From: Mycobacterium deserti
Lineage (GTDB): Bacteria > Actinomycetota > Actinomycetes > Mycobacteriales > Mycobacteriaceae
Reading direction: 5' to 3'
Assembly: GCF_025345615.1 (NCBI RefSeq)
Contig: NZ_JAODWD010000002.1
Location: forward strand, 806,001-870,000
DNA length: 64,000 bases
Each line of letters starts with the position of its first letter. Position 1 is the stretch's first letter. The position numbers and the translations under genes are program-made. The notes under the pieces are model-generated. The model searched no databases. It was not told the origin of the DNA and saw nothing but the letters and a program-made list of their open reading frames with translations. Positions 43,624-53,559 of this stretch are shown here, piece by piece.

Positions 43624-44300
43624 GTTTCGTTCTCGTCGCGCACGGCACCAGGAAGGGCAGTGGTGTGGGGATGGTCGGCGATCTGGCGCGACGCGTGTCG
43701 GATCGGCTGGGCAAGCCGGTCCGCGTGGCGTTCGTCGACGTGCTCGGGCCCACCCCCAGCGAGGTGCTTCGCGAGCTGGCTGAGCCTGCCGTCGTCGTGC
43801 CCGCCTTCCTTGCCAGCGGCTACCACGTCCGCGTCGACCTGCCGGCTCACATTGCGGCGAGCGGTCATCCCGCGGTGACCGTGACCGCACCCCTCGGCCC
43901 GTGTCCGCAGACGGTCCGCGTGGTCGCTGCGCGGCTCATCGAATGCGGCTGGCGGCACGGCGACGCGGTGGTGCTGGCCGCGGCGGGGACGTCTGATCCG
44001 CAGGCGCAGTCGGATCTGCGCCAGACCGCGGCGCTGCTGTCCGCGGTCGTCGGCGACCGGGTCGAGCTGGCGTACGCGGCCACCGGCGAGCCGCGCGTAC
44101 CCGAGGCCGTCGACGCGTTGCGCCGCGCAGGTGCCGACCGGGTAGTGGTCGCGTCATACCTGTTGGCGGACGGACTCTTTCAAGATCGTCTGCGCGACAG
44201 CGGAGCCGACGCGGTCGCGGATCCACTGGGCACGCATCCCTCGATGGTGCGGCTGATCGCGAACCGCTTCCGGCGCGTCGGGGTGCCGCTCGCCGCCTGA
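43620..44300 (+). CDS. Sirohydrochlorin chelatase-like protein (CbiX/SirB family)
   Basis: A 226-aa protein of the class II chelatase family with duplicated CbiX-like halves. It starts FVLVAHGTRKGSGVGMVGDL, where His of AHGTR is the metal/porphyrin-binding residue; the second half has VVLAAAGTSDPQA and VVVASYLLADGLFQDRL, in which the equivalent His is replaced. Such enzymes insert Fe2+ (or Co2+) into sirohydrochlorin; next to siroheme-dependent nirB an iron role for siroheme is likely. GTG 43620 overlaps the nnaR stop (GTGA). It ends 1 bp from the convergent nirD. Counterpart of Rv0259c. Confidence 0.85.
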   Translation: MSFVLVAHGTRKGSGVGMVGDLARRVSDRLGKPVRVAFVDVLGPTPSEVLRELAEPAVVVPAFLASGYHVRVDLPAHIAASGHPAVTVTAPLGPCPQTVRVVAARLIECGWRHGDAVVLAAAGTSDPQAQSDLRQTAALLSAVVGDRVELAYAATGEPRVPEAVDALRRAGADRVVVASYLLADGLFQDRLRDSGADAVADPLGTHPSMVRLIANRFRRVGVPLAA

Positions 44301-44301
44301 G

Positions 44302-44658
44302 TCATTCCGCGAGGTCGCCGATCTCTACCTGCCCGTCGGGGGTGACGCGGGTGCGGTAGACCGGCAGCGCGATGCCGGGATCGTCGAGGCAGACGCCGTC
44401 GTCGAGGGCGAACGCCTGCTTCTTGATCGGTGACTGCACTGTCGGCCTGCCGCCGCGGTCGCCGACGATGCCGCGCGACATCACCGCGGCTCCGGAGAAC
44501 GGGTCGATGTTGCCGACCGCACACAGCGATCCGTCGTCGAGCTTGAACAGCGCGACCTGGGTCCCGTCTGCCAGCAGTACTCCCACCCCGCGGTTGGGGA
44601 TCAGAAAGTCGTACGCGCACGCGGCGGTCCACACCGCAATGTCGTTGATCAGACTCAT
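44302..44658 (-). CDS. nirD: Nitrite reductase small subunit NirD
   Basis: A 118-aa Rieske-fold protein, the small subunit of assimilatory NADH-nitrite reductase. It has the NirD form of the fold: VGVLLADGTQVALFKLDDGSLCAVGNIDPFSGAAVMSRGIVGDRGG and VQSPIKKQAFALDDGVCLDDPGIALPVYRTRV. As in other NirD proteins the Rieske Cys-His ligands are not conserved, so it does not bind a cluster. ATG 44658 overlaps the nirB stop (ATGA) for coupled translation. Confidence 0.92.
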   Translation of the reverse strand: MSLINDIAVWTAACAYDFLIPNRGVGVLLADGTQVALFKLDDGSLCAVGNIDPFSGAAVMSRGIVGDRGGRPTVQSPIKKQAFALDDGVCLDDPGIALPVYRTRVTPDGQVEIGDLAE

Positions 44659-47219
44659 CGTTGCGGCACCTTCGGCATCTCGAGCGGGACCTTGCGCCCC
44701 GCCCTCTCGGTGAACTCGACGGTGGGGTCGGCGACATCTGGTGCGTTGACGAACGATACGAACCGCGACAGCTTCTCCGGGTCGTCCAGTACGCCCTTCC
44801 ACTCGCAGGCGTAGCCGGCAACGTGACGTTCGACGGCCGCCTCGAACTCAGCGGCCAGGCCCAGCGAGTCGTCGCACACCACCTCTCGCAGGTGATCGAG
44901 ACCGCCGTCCATCGCCTCCAGCCACGGCGCAGTGCGTTGCAGGCGGTCGGCGGTGCGGATGTAGAACATCAGAAACCGGTCGATGTAGCGGATCAGCGTC
45001 TCGTCGTCGAGGTCGCCGGCCAGCAGTTGCGCGTGTCGCGGGGACATCCCGCCGTTGCCGCACACGTAGAGGTTCCAGCCCTGCTCGGTGGCGATGACGC
45101 CCACGTCCTTGCTCTGCGCTTCGGCGCACTCGCGGGCGCATCCGGAGACGGCCATCTTGATCTTGTGCGGTGCGCGCAGGCCCCGGTAGCGGTTCTCGAT
45201 GGACACCGCCATGTCGACCGAGTCCTGCTGGCCGTACCGGCACCACGTGCTGCCGACGCAACTCTTCACAGTCCGAAGCGCCTTGCCGTAGGCGTGGCCG
45301 GACTCCATGCCGCCCTCGACCAGTCGGCGCCAGATTTCTGGCAACTGGTCGACCCGAGCGCCGAACATGTCGATGCGTTGGCCGCCGGTGATCTTGGTGT
45401 AGAGATCGAAGTCCCTGGCGATCTCGCCGATCAGGATCAACTGCTCGGGGGTGATCTCGCCGCCGGGTGACCGCGGCACGATCGAGTAGCTGCCGTTCTT
45501 CTGGATGTTGGCGAGGAAGTGGTCGTTGGAGTCCTGCAACGAGGCCTGCTCCCCGTCGAGGATGTGCTCGGAGCTGGTCGAGGCGAGGATCGATGCGACC
45601 ACGGGTTTGCAGATGTCGCAACCCTTTCCGGTCCCGAAGCGCTCGATCAGTGCGGTGAAGGTGCGGACCGATTCCGAGGGGCCTGCGGAGACGATCTCGA
45701 ACAACTCGGCGCGCGACTGGCTGAAGTGCTCACACAACGCCTTCGACTGTTCGACGCCCTCGGCTTCGAGAAGCTGCTTGAGCAACGGCACACACGAACC
45801 GCACGAGGTCCCCGCCAGTGTGCACTTCTTCAGGCTCGCCACGTCGCAGCAGCCACCGGCGATCGCGTCGGTGAGATCACCCTTGGTGACGTTGTTGCAC
45901 GAGCAGATCTGGGCTGCCGTGGGCAGTGCGCCGACGCCGAGACCCGTTGCTCCGCTTTCGGATCCGGCGGGTGCGATCAGCGCCATCGGGTCGCCCGGCA
46001 GCGCCTCACCGACCATCGGCCGAAGGATCCCGTAGGCCGAGGCGTCGCCCACCAGGATGCCGCCGAGCAGCGTCTTGGCGTCGTCGGAGAGCACCAACTT
46101 GGCGTAGGTCTGATTGACGGCGTCGTTGACCACCACCTCGAGGCACTTCGGGGTGGAACCCATTGCGTCGCCGAAGCTGGCCACGTCGACACCGAGCAGT
46201 TTGAGCTTGGTCGACATGTCGGCCTCACCGAACTCCGCAGCCCCGCCCAGCAGACGGTCGGCCACTACCTCCGCGCTGGTGTAACCCGGACCCACGAGCC
46301 CGTAGCAGCGGCCTTCGATCGCGGCCACTTCGCCGATCGCGAAGATGCTTGAATCGCTTGTGGCACAGGCTCGGTCTGTCAGTACGCCCCCGCGTTCGGC
46401 AACCTCCAGCTCGCAGGCGCGAGCCAACTCGTCGCGGGGCCGCACACCGGCGGCGAACACCACGAGACCGGCCTCGATGAACGTCCCGTCGCTCAGTGTC
46501 ACTCGCAACGCATCGTTGTCCGCCGACCGCCGGACGGGCCGATTGCGTTGCGCCGGCCGAATCGATTGGGTGCCGACGCCGGTGTGGATGTCGATCCCGA
46601 GATCGCCGATCATCCGGCCGAGCAGCGCTCCACCGGCCTCGTCGAGCTGCTGGGCCATCAGTCGCGGCGCCATCTCCACAACGTGGGCGTGCAAGCCGAA
46701 TGCCCGCAACGCGTTTGCGGCTTCCAGCCCGAGCAGGCCACCGCCGATCACGACACCCGCCGGCACCTCGCCCTCGGCGATCGCCCGTTCGGCGGCGACG
46801 CGGATCGCATCGAGGTCGTCGAGCGTGCGGTAGACGTGGCACGACGGCAGGTCGTGGCCGGGCACCGGTGGCACGAACGCGTAGGAACCGGTGGCCAGCA
46901 CCAGCGCGTCGTAGTCGACGCGTCGTCCGTCGGCCGTCAGCACCGACTTGGCCGCCCTGTCGATCTCGGTGACCTTGCTGCCCAGTCGCAGTTCGACGAG
47001 GTCGTCGCCCACATAGTCGTTGCCCGGCAGGGCGAGCAGGCCGCGATCCCAGTGCTCGGTGTACCCGGTGAGCCCGACGCGGTCATAGGCGGCATCGGCC
47101 TCTTCGGCGAGCACCGTCACCCGCCAGGCGCCGTCGGAGTCCCGCGACCTCAGCGCCTCGACGAACCGGTGACCGACCATGCCGTGGCCGACGACCACGA
47201 CGTTCTTGATTGACCGCAT
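44655..47219 (-). CDS. nirB: Assimilatory nitrite reductase large subunit NirB
   Basis: An 854-aa NADH-dependent siroheme nitrite reductase that reduces nitrite to ammonium. Order: FAD domain (VVVVGHGMVGHRFVEAL), NADH domain (AGVVIGGGLLGLEAANAL), a BFD-like [2Fe-2S] segment (CSCNNVTKGDLTDAIAGGCC, then CTLAGTSCGSC), and the siroheme/[4Fe-4S] domain with CVGSTWCRYG and SGCARECAEA supplying the four Cys. Length is normal. ATG 47219 is backed by TAACCT 7 nt upstream; the extra 20 codons of the open frame are unlikely. With NirD it completes the assimilation pathway fed by NarK3. Confidence 0.95.
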   Translation of the reverse strand: MRSIKNVVVVGHGMVGHRFVEALRSRDSDGAWRVTVLAEEADAAYDRVGLTGYTEHWDRGLLALPGNDYVGDDLVELRLGSKVTEIDRAAKSVLTADGRRVDYDALVLATGSYAFVPPVPGHDLPSCHVYRTLDDLDAIRVAAERAIAEGEVPAGVVIGGGLLGLEAANALRAFGLHAHVVEMAPRLMAQQLDEAGGALLGRMIGDLGIDIHTGVGTQSIRPAQRNRPVRRSADNDALRVTLSDGTFIEAGLVVFAAGVRPRDELARACELEVAERGGVLTDRACATSDSSIFAIGEVAAIEGRCYGLVGPGYTSAEVVADRLLGGAAEFGEADMSTKLKLLGVDVASFGDAMGSTPKCLEVVVNDAVNQTYAKLVLSDDAKTLLGGILVGDASAYGILRPMVGEALPGDPMALIAPAGSESGATGLGVGALPTAAQICSCNNVTKGDLTDAIAGGCCDVASLKKCTLAGTSCGSCVPLLKQLLEAEGVEQSKALCEHFSQSRAELFEIVSAGPSESVRTFTALIERFGTGKGCDICKPVVASILASTSSEHILDGEQASLQDSNDHFLANIQKNGSYSIVPRSPGGEITPEQLILIGEIARDFDLYTKITGGQRIDMFGARVDQLPEIWRRLVEGGMESGHAYGKALRTVKSCVGSTWCRYGQQDSVDMAVSIENRYRGLRAPHKIKMAVSGCARECAEAQSKDVGVIATEQGWNLYVCGNGGMSPRHAQLLAGDLDDETLIRYIDRFLMFYIRTADRLQRTAPWLEAMDGGLDHLREVVCDDSLGLAAEFEAAVERHVAGYACEWKGVLDDPEKLSRFVSFVNAPDVADPTVEFTERAGRKVPLEMPKVPQR

Positions 47220-47226
47220 GGCGCCG

Positions 47227-47232
47227 AGGTTA
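47227..47232 (-). promoter_or_regulatory. -10 box (TAACCT) for leaderless nirB
   Basis: Minus-strand TAACCT ends 7 nt before ATG 47219. Confidence 0.45.
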
Positions 47233-47285
47233 GGTAGCCGATATTGCCGCAATGTGCCCTTGTGTGAAGCGCCCATCACGGTGTG

Positions 47286-47313
47286 CTCACCGTCGCTGAA
47301 ACCCCGCTGTGAG
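47286..47313. promoter_or_regulatory. Possible GlnR-type box upstream of nirBD
   Basis: CTCAC, 7 bp, GAAAC, 6 bp, GTGAG read on the plus strand. This is close to the GlnR pattern of GTNAC and GAAAC half-sites at 6-bp spacing, but one spacer is a base long and the last base of two half-sites differs. It lies about 55-80 bp upstream of the likely nirB transcription start, a normal activator position. Confidence 0.3.
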
Positions 47314-47330
47314 AGGCGGCGCCTACGCGG

Positions 47331-48089
47331 CTAGGACCAGCGCTGGAGCAGTTCCTTGGCCCGCGCGGACAGCGCCCACTGCAGGAATGGGCCGAAGCTG
47401 ACGCGGCCCACCCCCAGTGGACCGAACGAGGAGGGATCGGAAGTATCGGGTTGCGCTATCGCATTGATGGGCAGCGGTAGCTCAGATGCCAAGCGCCGCA
47501 GGGTGTCCGAGTCATGAAAACCCACGGGGTACAGCACGTCGGCACCGGCGGCGGCGGCTTCGTTCATGCGCGCAATGGCCCGGTCGACACGGTCGGATGC
47601 ATCGCCGTCTTCGCGGAAGATGACGTCGGTGCGGGCGTTGACCACTACGTGCACGCCCGATTCGTCGGCCGCCTTTCGCAGTGCGCCGACCAGTTCGGCG
47701 TGCTCGGCGCCCGAACGCAGCCGTCCCCCCTCCTTGTGCACCGTGTCCTCGATGTTCAGCCCGACGGCGCCGGCATCCAACAGGCCGGTGATGAGCCGCG
47801 AGGGTGCCTCGCCGTACCCCGACTCGATGTCGACCGACACCGGCACATCGACCGCGTCGGTGATCTGCTGGACGCGAGTCAGCAGTTCGGCGAACGTCAT
47901 GCCCTCTCCGTCGGACCGACCAACGGAGTCGGCGACGGGATGACTGCCCACGGTCAATGCGGCAAACCCCGACTCGACCGCCAGCTTGGCCGACCACGCG
48001 TCCCATACCGTCGGCAGGATCACGGGGTTGCCCGGCTGGTGCAACGCCAGTAGGGCATCGGCCCGCTGCCGCAGTGTGTCGTCGTACAT
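47331..48089 (-). CDS. Isocitrate lyase/PEP mutase superfamily protein
   Basis: A 252-aa TIM-barrel protein of the PEP mutase/isocitrate lyase group. LPTVWDAWSAKLAVESGFAALTVGSHPVADSVGRSDGEGMTF, VPVSVDIESGYGE (metal-binding Asp/Glu), GAVGLNIEDT and HVVVNARTDV are the shared motifs. The KKCGH-type catalytic loop of true isocitrate lyase is absent, so it is one of the poorly characterised members, perhaps an oxaloacetate or 2-methylisocitrate-like lyase/hydrolase. GGAGGTAGGCAG precedes the ATG. Similar to M. tuberculosis Rv1998c. No functional link with nirB is evident. Confidence 0.83.
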   Translation of the reverse strand: MYDDTLRQRADALLALHQPGNPVILPTVWDAWSAKLAVESGFAALTVGSHPVADSVGRSDGEGMTFAELLTRVQQITDAVDVPVSVDIESGYGEAPSRLITGLLDAGAVGLNIEDTVHKEGGRLRSGAEHAELVGALRKAADESGVHVVVNARTDVIFREDGDASDRVDRAIARMNEAAAAGADVLYPVGFHDSDTLRRLASELPLPINAIAQPDTSDPSSFGPLGVGRVSFGPFLQWALSARAKELLQRWS

Positions 48090-48189
48090 CTGCCTACCTC
48101 CGCTGGTTCGACGTGAGCTGTCTCACTCCGTACTCCATGATGTGGCTAGCATCGGGTGTCGTACTGTGATTCGTGACACCCTTCAGCCC

Positions 48190-48197
48190 AAGGAGGT
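48190..48197 (+). promoter_or_regulatory. Strong ribosome-binding site deciding a TTG start
   Basis: AAGGAGGT, a near-perfect anti-16S match, lies 4 nt before TTG 48202. It marks that rare codon as the start of the small protein that precedes sdh1. Confidence 0.7.
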
Positions 48198-48201
48198 CGA
48201 T

Positions 48202-48498
48202 TTGTCCAGCACTACCGAGCTCGCCGAGTTGCACGAGCTAATCGGGAGCCTGCGGCGGTGCGTGACGTCTCTGGCGTCGCGATACGGGGACACCCCGGCC
48301 ACCCGCCGTATCGTCAACGACGCCGAGCGCATCCTCAACGACATCGATCGGCTCGACATCGACGCCGAGGAACTCGAGCTGGCGCGTGGCGTCTCCCGTC
48401 ACCACCATTCCGGCGAGCGCATCGCCATTCCGGACACTGCGTACGACACCGACTTCTGGCGCGATGTCGACGACGAGGGCCTCGGCGGTACGCGGTAA
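48202..48498 (+). CDS. Small conserved protein preceding Sdh1 (Rv0250c-like)
   Basis: A 98-aa acidic, helical protein: LAELHELIGSLRRCVTSLASRYGDTPATRRIVNDAERILNDIDRLDIDAEELEL, then a His-rich VSRHHHSGERIAIPDTAYDTDFWRDVDDEGLGG. Start TTG 48202 is set by the strong ribosome site. Position between nirB and sdh1 matches Rv0250c (97 aa, from memory), function unknown. It lies 48 bp before the succinate dehydrogenase anchor gene in the same direction; it could be an accessory or assembly factor for Sdh1, which is a guess from position only. Confidence 0.72.
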   Translation: MSSTTELAELHELIGSLRRCVTSLASRYGDTPATRRIVNDAERILNDIDRLDIDAEELELARGVSRHHHSGERIAIPDTAYDTDFWRDVDDEGLGGTR

Positions 48499-48546
48499 CC
48501 GCACCCCACCGACCGCCAAGGGACACATCGACATCGAAAGGCAACA

Positions 48547-49365
48547 GTGAGCGCACCCACCGCCGACCGTCCAGGTCCCGGCGTCTTCTCCAAGGGCCGT
48601 GCCCAGATATCCGAGCGCACCCTGCGGACCGACCGCTGGTGGCAGTCGCCGCTGGTCGTCGATCTCGGCTTCGCGGCGTTCGTCATCTACGCGACGGTGC
48701 GCGCCTTCCTGCAAAACAACTACTACGTCGCCGAATACCACTACCTGACGCCGTTCTACTCTCCGTGCATCAGCACGGGATGCGTCCCCGAGGCCAGCCA
48801 CTTCGGACAGTTCATCCCCGACGTGTGGTGGCTTCCCTACGCGGCGGCATCCCTGCCGTTCCTGTTGTTGTTCCGGCTGACTTGTTACTACTACCGCGGC
48901 GCCTACTACCGCTCTGTGTGGCAGTCGCCGACCGCCTGCGGGGTGGCCGAGCCCCGCGCGAATTACACTGGCGAGACGCGCTTTCCGCTGGTCATCCAGA
49001 ACACCCACCGCTACTTCTTCTACATCGCGATGATCATCTCGTTGATCAACACCTACGACGCGATCATCGCCTTCCATTCGCCGTCCGGCTTCGGATTCGG
49101 CTTGGGCAACGTGATTCTCGTCGTCAACGTGGTGATGCTTTGGGTGTACACGGTGTCGTGCCACTCCTGCCGCCACATCGTCGGCGGCCGCCTCAAGCAC
49201 TTCTCCAAGCACCCCGTCCGTTACTGGTTCTGGACGCAGGTGAGTGCGCTGAACACACGGCACAAGACGTATGCGTGGGTCACTCTCGGAACGTTGATGC
49301 TGACCGACTTCTACATCATGCTGGTGGCCAGCGGCACCATTTCCGACCTGAGATTCATTGGCTGA
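48547..49365 (+). CDS. Succinate dehydrogenase Sdh1 membrane anchor
   Basis: A 272-aa membrane subunit with about five helices (for example VVDLGFAAFVIYATVRAFL, YAAASLPFLLLFRLTCYYYRGAYY, YFFYIAMIISLINTYDAIIAF, VILVVNVVMLWVYTVSCHSC). Several His (HRYFFY, HSCRHI, KHFSKH) are candidate heme ligands; a Cys pair lies in SPCISTGC. It resembles the single large anchor of mycobacterial Sdh1 (Rv0249c) rather than separate small SdhC and SdhD. It anchors the flavoprotein and iron-sulfur subunits to the inner membrane and passes electrons to menaquinone. GTG 48547 (residue one read as Met) starts a normal-length product. Confidence 0.87.
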   Translation: MSAPTADRPGPGVFSKGRAQISERTLRTDRWWQSPLVVDLGFAAFVIYATVRAFLQNNYYVAEYHYLTPFYSPCISTGCVPEASHFGQFIPDVWWLPYAAASLPFLLLFRLTCYYYRGAYYRSVWQSPTACGVAEPRANYTGETRFPLVIQNTHRYFFYIAMIISLINTYDAIIAFHSPSGFGFGLGNVILVVNVVMLWVYTVSCHSCRHIVGGRLKHFSKHPVRYWFWTQVSALNTRHKTYAWVTLGTLMLTDFYIMLVASGTISDLRFIG

Positions 49366-49397
49366 CAAGTCTTTTGAGAAAGTAGTGAGGTTCATTC

Positions 49398-51317
49398 ATG
49401 GCTGTTGAGGTCGAACGGCATCAGTACGACGTGGTCGTCATCGGTGCCGGCGGCGCGGGTCTGCGTGCGGTCATCGAGGCGCGCGAACGCGGCTTGAAGG
49501 TCGCTGTCATCACCAAATCGTTGTTCGGCAAGGCCCACACCGTCATGGCCGAAGGTGGATGCGCGGCGGCGATGGGCAACGCCAACTCGAAAGACAACTG
49601 GCAGGTGCACTTCAAGGACACCATGCGCGGCGGCAAGTTCCTCAACAACTGGCGGATGGCCGAGCTGCACGCCAAAGAGGCGCCCGACCGCGTATGGGAG
49701 CTCGAGAGCTACGGCGCCCTGTTCGACCGCACCAAGGACGGACGCATCAGCCAGCGCAACTTCGGCGGTCACACCTATCCGCGGTTGGCCCACGTCGGCG
49801 ACCGCACCGGTCTGGAGATCATCCGCACCCTGCAGCAGAAGATCGTCTCGCTGCAGCAGGAGGACAAGGAAGAACTCGGCGACTACGACGCACGCATCAG
49901 GGTGTTCCACGAATGCACGATCACCGACCTGCTCAAGGACGGCGACCGCATCTCCGGGGCGTTCGGGTACTTCCGCGAGACCGGCAAATTCATCGTGTTC
50001 GAGACCCCCGCGGTGGTGCTTGCCACCGGCGGAATCGGGAAGTCCTACAAGGTGACGTCGAACTCCTGGGAGTACACCGGCGACGGGCACGCGCTGGCGC
50101 TGCGGGCGGGGGCCACCCTGATCAACATGGAGTTCGTCCAGTTCCACCCGACGGGCATGGTCTGGCCGCCCAGCGTCAAGGGCATCCTCGTGACCGAGGG
50201 TGTGCGCGGCGACGGCGGAGTGCTGAAGAACTCCGAGGGCAACCGCTTCATGTTCGACTACATCCCGGCGGTGTTCAAAGGCCAGTACGCCGAGAGCGTC
50301 GAGGAAGCCGACCAGTGGCTCAAGGACAACGACTCCGCGCGGCGCACCCCTGACCTGCTGCCCCGCGACGAGGTGGCCCGCGCCATCAACTCCGAGGTCA
50401 AGGCCGAACGCGGCACCCCACACGGCGGCGTCTACCTCGACATCGCCTCCCGGCTACCCGCCGAGGAGATCAAGCGCCGGCTGCCCTCGATGTATCACCA
50501 GTTCATGGAGCTGGCCGAGGTCGACATCACCAAGGAGCCCATGGAGGTCGGGCCGACGTGTCATTACGTGATGGGTGGCATCGAGGTCGACCCGGATACG
50601 GCGGCCGCCAAGACACCTGGGTTGTTCGCGGCGGGCGAGTGCGCCGGCGGGATGCACGGGTCAAACCGGCTGGGTGGTAACTCCCTGTCCGACCTGCTGG
50701 TGTTCGGCAGGCGCGCGGGGATGGGCGCGGCCGACTACGTTCGCGCGCTGTCGGAGCGGCCCGCCGTCTCCGAGGACGCAGTGTCCGACGCCACCAAGCT
50801 GGCGCTGGCGCCACTGGAACGCGCCACCAACGGTGACCGCCCGGAGAACCCGTACACCTTGCAGCTCGATCTGCAGGACACGATGAACGCCCTGGTGGGC
50901 ATCATCCGCAAGGCCGAAGAAGTGCAGGAGGCGCTGGACAAACTCACCGAGCTGCGCGAGCGCTACAAGCACGTGCAGATCGAGGGTGGCCGGGAGTTCA
51001 ACCCCGGCTGGCACCTGGCGATCGACCTGCGCAACATGATCCTGGTCAGCGAGTGTGTGGCCAAGGCGGCACTGGAGCGCACCGAGAGCCGCGGCGGGCA
51101 CACCCGCGACGACTACCCGTCGATGGAGTCGGACTGGCGGAAGACCCTGCTGGTCTGCCGTGCCGAGGGCGACCCAATCGTCCCCGAGATCGCGATCACC
51201 AAGCAGGACCAGGTGCCGATGCGCGATGACCTGCTCGAGCTGATCGACATCGAAGAGCTGGAGAAGTACTTCACGCCTGATGAACTCGCCAACCACTCGT
51301 CGAGGAGAGACGCATGA
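49398..51317 (+). CDS. sdhA: Succinate dehydrogenase/fumarate reductase flavoprotein (Sdh1 SdhA)
   Basis: A 639-aa FAD subunit. FAD loop: DVVVIGAGGAGLRAVIEARERG; His47 in FGKAHTVMAEGG is the expected covalent FAD site; capping-domain active-site residues include Thr/His of NMEFVQFHPTGM and Arg of GSNRLGGNSLSDLLVFGRRAG; the C-terminus RGGHTRDDYPSMESDWRKTLL is typical. It oxidises succinate to fumarate in the TCA cycle and respiratory chain. The final codons overlap sdhB by 4 nt. Length and context equal M. tuberculosis Rv0248c. Confidence 0.95.
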   Translation: MAVEVERHQYDVVVIGAGGAGLRAVIEARERGLKVAVITKSLFGKAHTVMAEGGCAAAMGNANSKDNWQVHFKDTMRGGKFLNNWRMAELHAKEAPDRVWELESYGALFDRTKDGRISQRNFGGHTYPRLAHVGDRTGLEIIRTLQQKIVSLQQEDKEELGDYDARIRVFHECTITDLLKDGDRISGAFGYFRETGKFIVFETPAVVLATGGIGKSYKVTSNSWEYTGDGHALALRAGATLINMEFVQFHPTGMVWPPSVKGILVTEGVRGDGGVLKNSEGNRFMFDYIPAVFKGQYAESVEEADQWLKDNDSARRTPDLLPRDEVARAINSEVKAERGTPHGGVYLDIASRLPAEEIKRRLPSMYHQFMELAEVDITKEPMEVGPTCHYVMGGIEVDPDTAAAKTPGLFAAGECAGGMHGSNRLGGNSLSDLLVFGRRAGMGAADYVRALSERPAVSEDAVSDATKLALAPLERATNGDRPENPYTLQLDLQDTMNALVGIIRKAEEVQEALDKLTELRERYKHVQIEGGREFNPGWHLAIDLRNMILVSECVAKAALERTESRGGHTRDDYPSMESDWRKTLLVCRAEGDPIVPEIAITKQDQVPMRDDLLELIDIEELEKYFTPDELANHSSRRDA

Positions 51318-52066
51318 GCTACGAGGCAAAGATGCGGGTGTGGCGCGGTGACGACGAGGGCGGCGCGCTGCAGGACTTCTCCGTCGAGGTCAATGAGGGT
51401 GAGGTCGTGCTCGACATCATCCACCGGCTGCAGCAGACCCAGGCCGGCGATCTCGCGGTCAGGTGGAACTGCAAGGCCGGCAAGTGCGGCTCCTGCTCGG
51501 CGGAGATCAACGGCAGGCCGCGGCTGCTGTGCATGACGCGGATGTCGACGTTCGAAGAGACCGAGACCATCACCGTCACCCCGCTGCGGGCGTTCCCGGT
51601 GATCCGCGACCTCGTCACCGACGTGTCGTTCAACTACGAGAAGGCCAGGGAGATCCCCGCTTTCACGCCGCCCAAGGATCTGCAGCCCGGCGAGTACCGG
51701 ATGGCGCAGGAGGACGTGAACCGGTCCCAGGAGTTCCGCAAGTGCATCGAGTGTTTCCTGTGCCAGAACGTCTGCCACGTGGTGCGCGACCACGAGGAGA
51801 ACAAGAAGGCGTTCGCCGGTCCGCGCTACCTGATGCGGCAGGCCGAACTCGACATGCATCCGCTCGACGTGCACCAACGGCGCGCCGAGGACGCCCAAGA
51901 GGTGCACGGTCTCGGCTACTGCAACATCACCAAGTGCTGCACCGAGGTCTGCCCCGAACACATCAAGATCACTGACAACGCCTTGATTCCGATGAAGGAG
52001 CGGGCCGCCGACCGCAAGTACGACCCGGTGGTGTGGCTCGGCGACAAGATCTTCCGGCGGCGCTAG
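51314..52066 (+). CDS. sdhB: Succinate dehydrogenase iron-sulfur protein (Sdh1 SdhB)
   Basis: A 250-aa iron-sulfur subunit. Cluster ligands are all present: [2Fe-2S] in CKAGKCGSCSAEINGRPRLLC; [4Fe-4S] in CIECFLCQNVCH; and [3Fe-4S] region in CNITKCCTEVCPEHI. It relays electrons from the flavin to the membrane anchor. ATG 51314 overlaps the sdhA stop (ATGA). The product is as long as Rv0247c. The small 53-aa gene follows 54 bp later. Confidence 0.95.
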   Translation: MSYEAKMRVWRGDDEGGALQDFSVEVNEGEVVLDIIHRLQQTQAGDLAVRWNCKAGKCGSCSAEINGRPRLLCMTRMSTFEETETITVTPLRAFPVIRDLVTDVSFNYEKAREIPAFTPPKDLQPGEYRMAQEDVNRSQEFRKCIECFLCQNVCHVVRDHEENKKAFAGPRYLMRQAELDMHPLDVHQRRAEDAQEVHGLGYCNITKCCTEVCPEHIKITDNALIPMKERAADRKYDPVVWLGDKIFRRR

Positions 52067-52120
52067 GAGCCCGGGGGTACCCTGCACAGTAGCGGCCAAT
52101 CAACGACGAAAGGCAGCACT

Positions 52121-52282
52121 GTGGCTATTCGAGAACCGCACAGCGTCAACGACATTCGCACCGCAATTCGCGAGCTCTCGGCTCGCGCCACATTGGCCCG
52201 CAAGGAGGGCCGCACCGCGGACGCCGACGAACTCGAACAGCGGATCACCGGCTACCGGGAAGAGCTCAGCGCTCGTCCCTGA
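52121..52282 (+). CDS. 53-residue conserved-looking small protein downstream of sdhB
   Basis: A short gene whose product AIREPHSVNDIRTAIRELSA, then RATLARKEGRTADADELEQRITGYREELSARP, is a strongly charged two-helix coiled-coil-like peptide without hydrophobic segments. GTG 52121 follows a GAAAGGCAG ribosome site. GC-rich third positions continue through the frame and stop at the TGA. It lies 54 bp after sdhB in the same direction and may be cotranscribed with sdh1. Function unknown. Confidence 0.6.
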   Translation: MAIREPHSVNDIRTAIRELSARATLARKEGRTADADELEQRITGYREELSARP

Positions 52283-52292
52283 CCGCGGATCG

Positions 52293-53549
<1,257 letters not shown>

Positions 53550-53559
53550 CGGCCGGACG

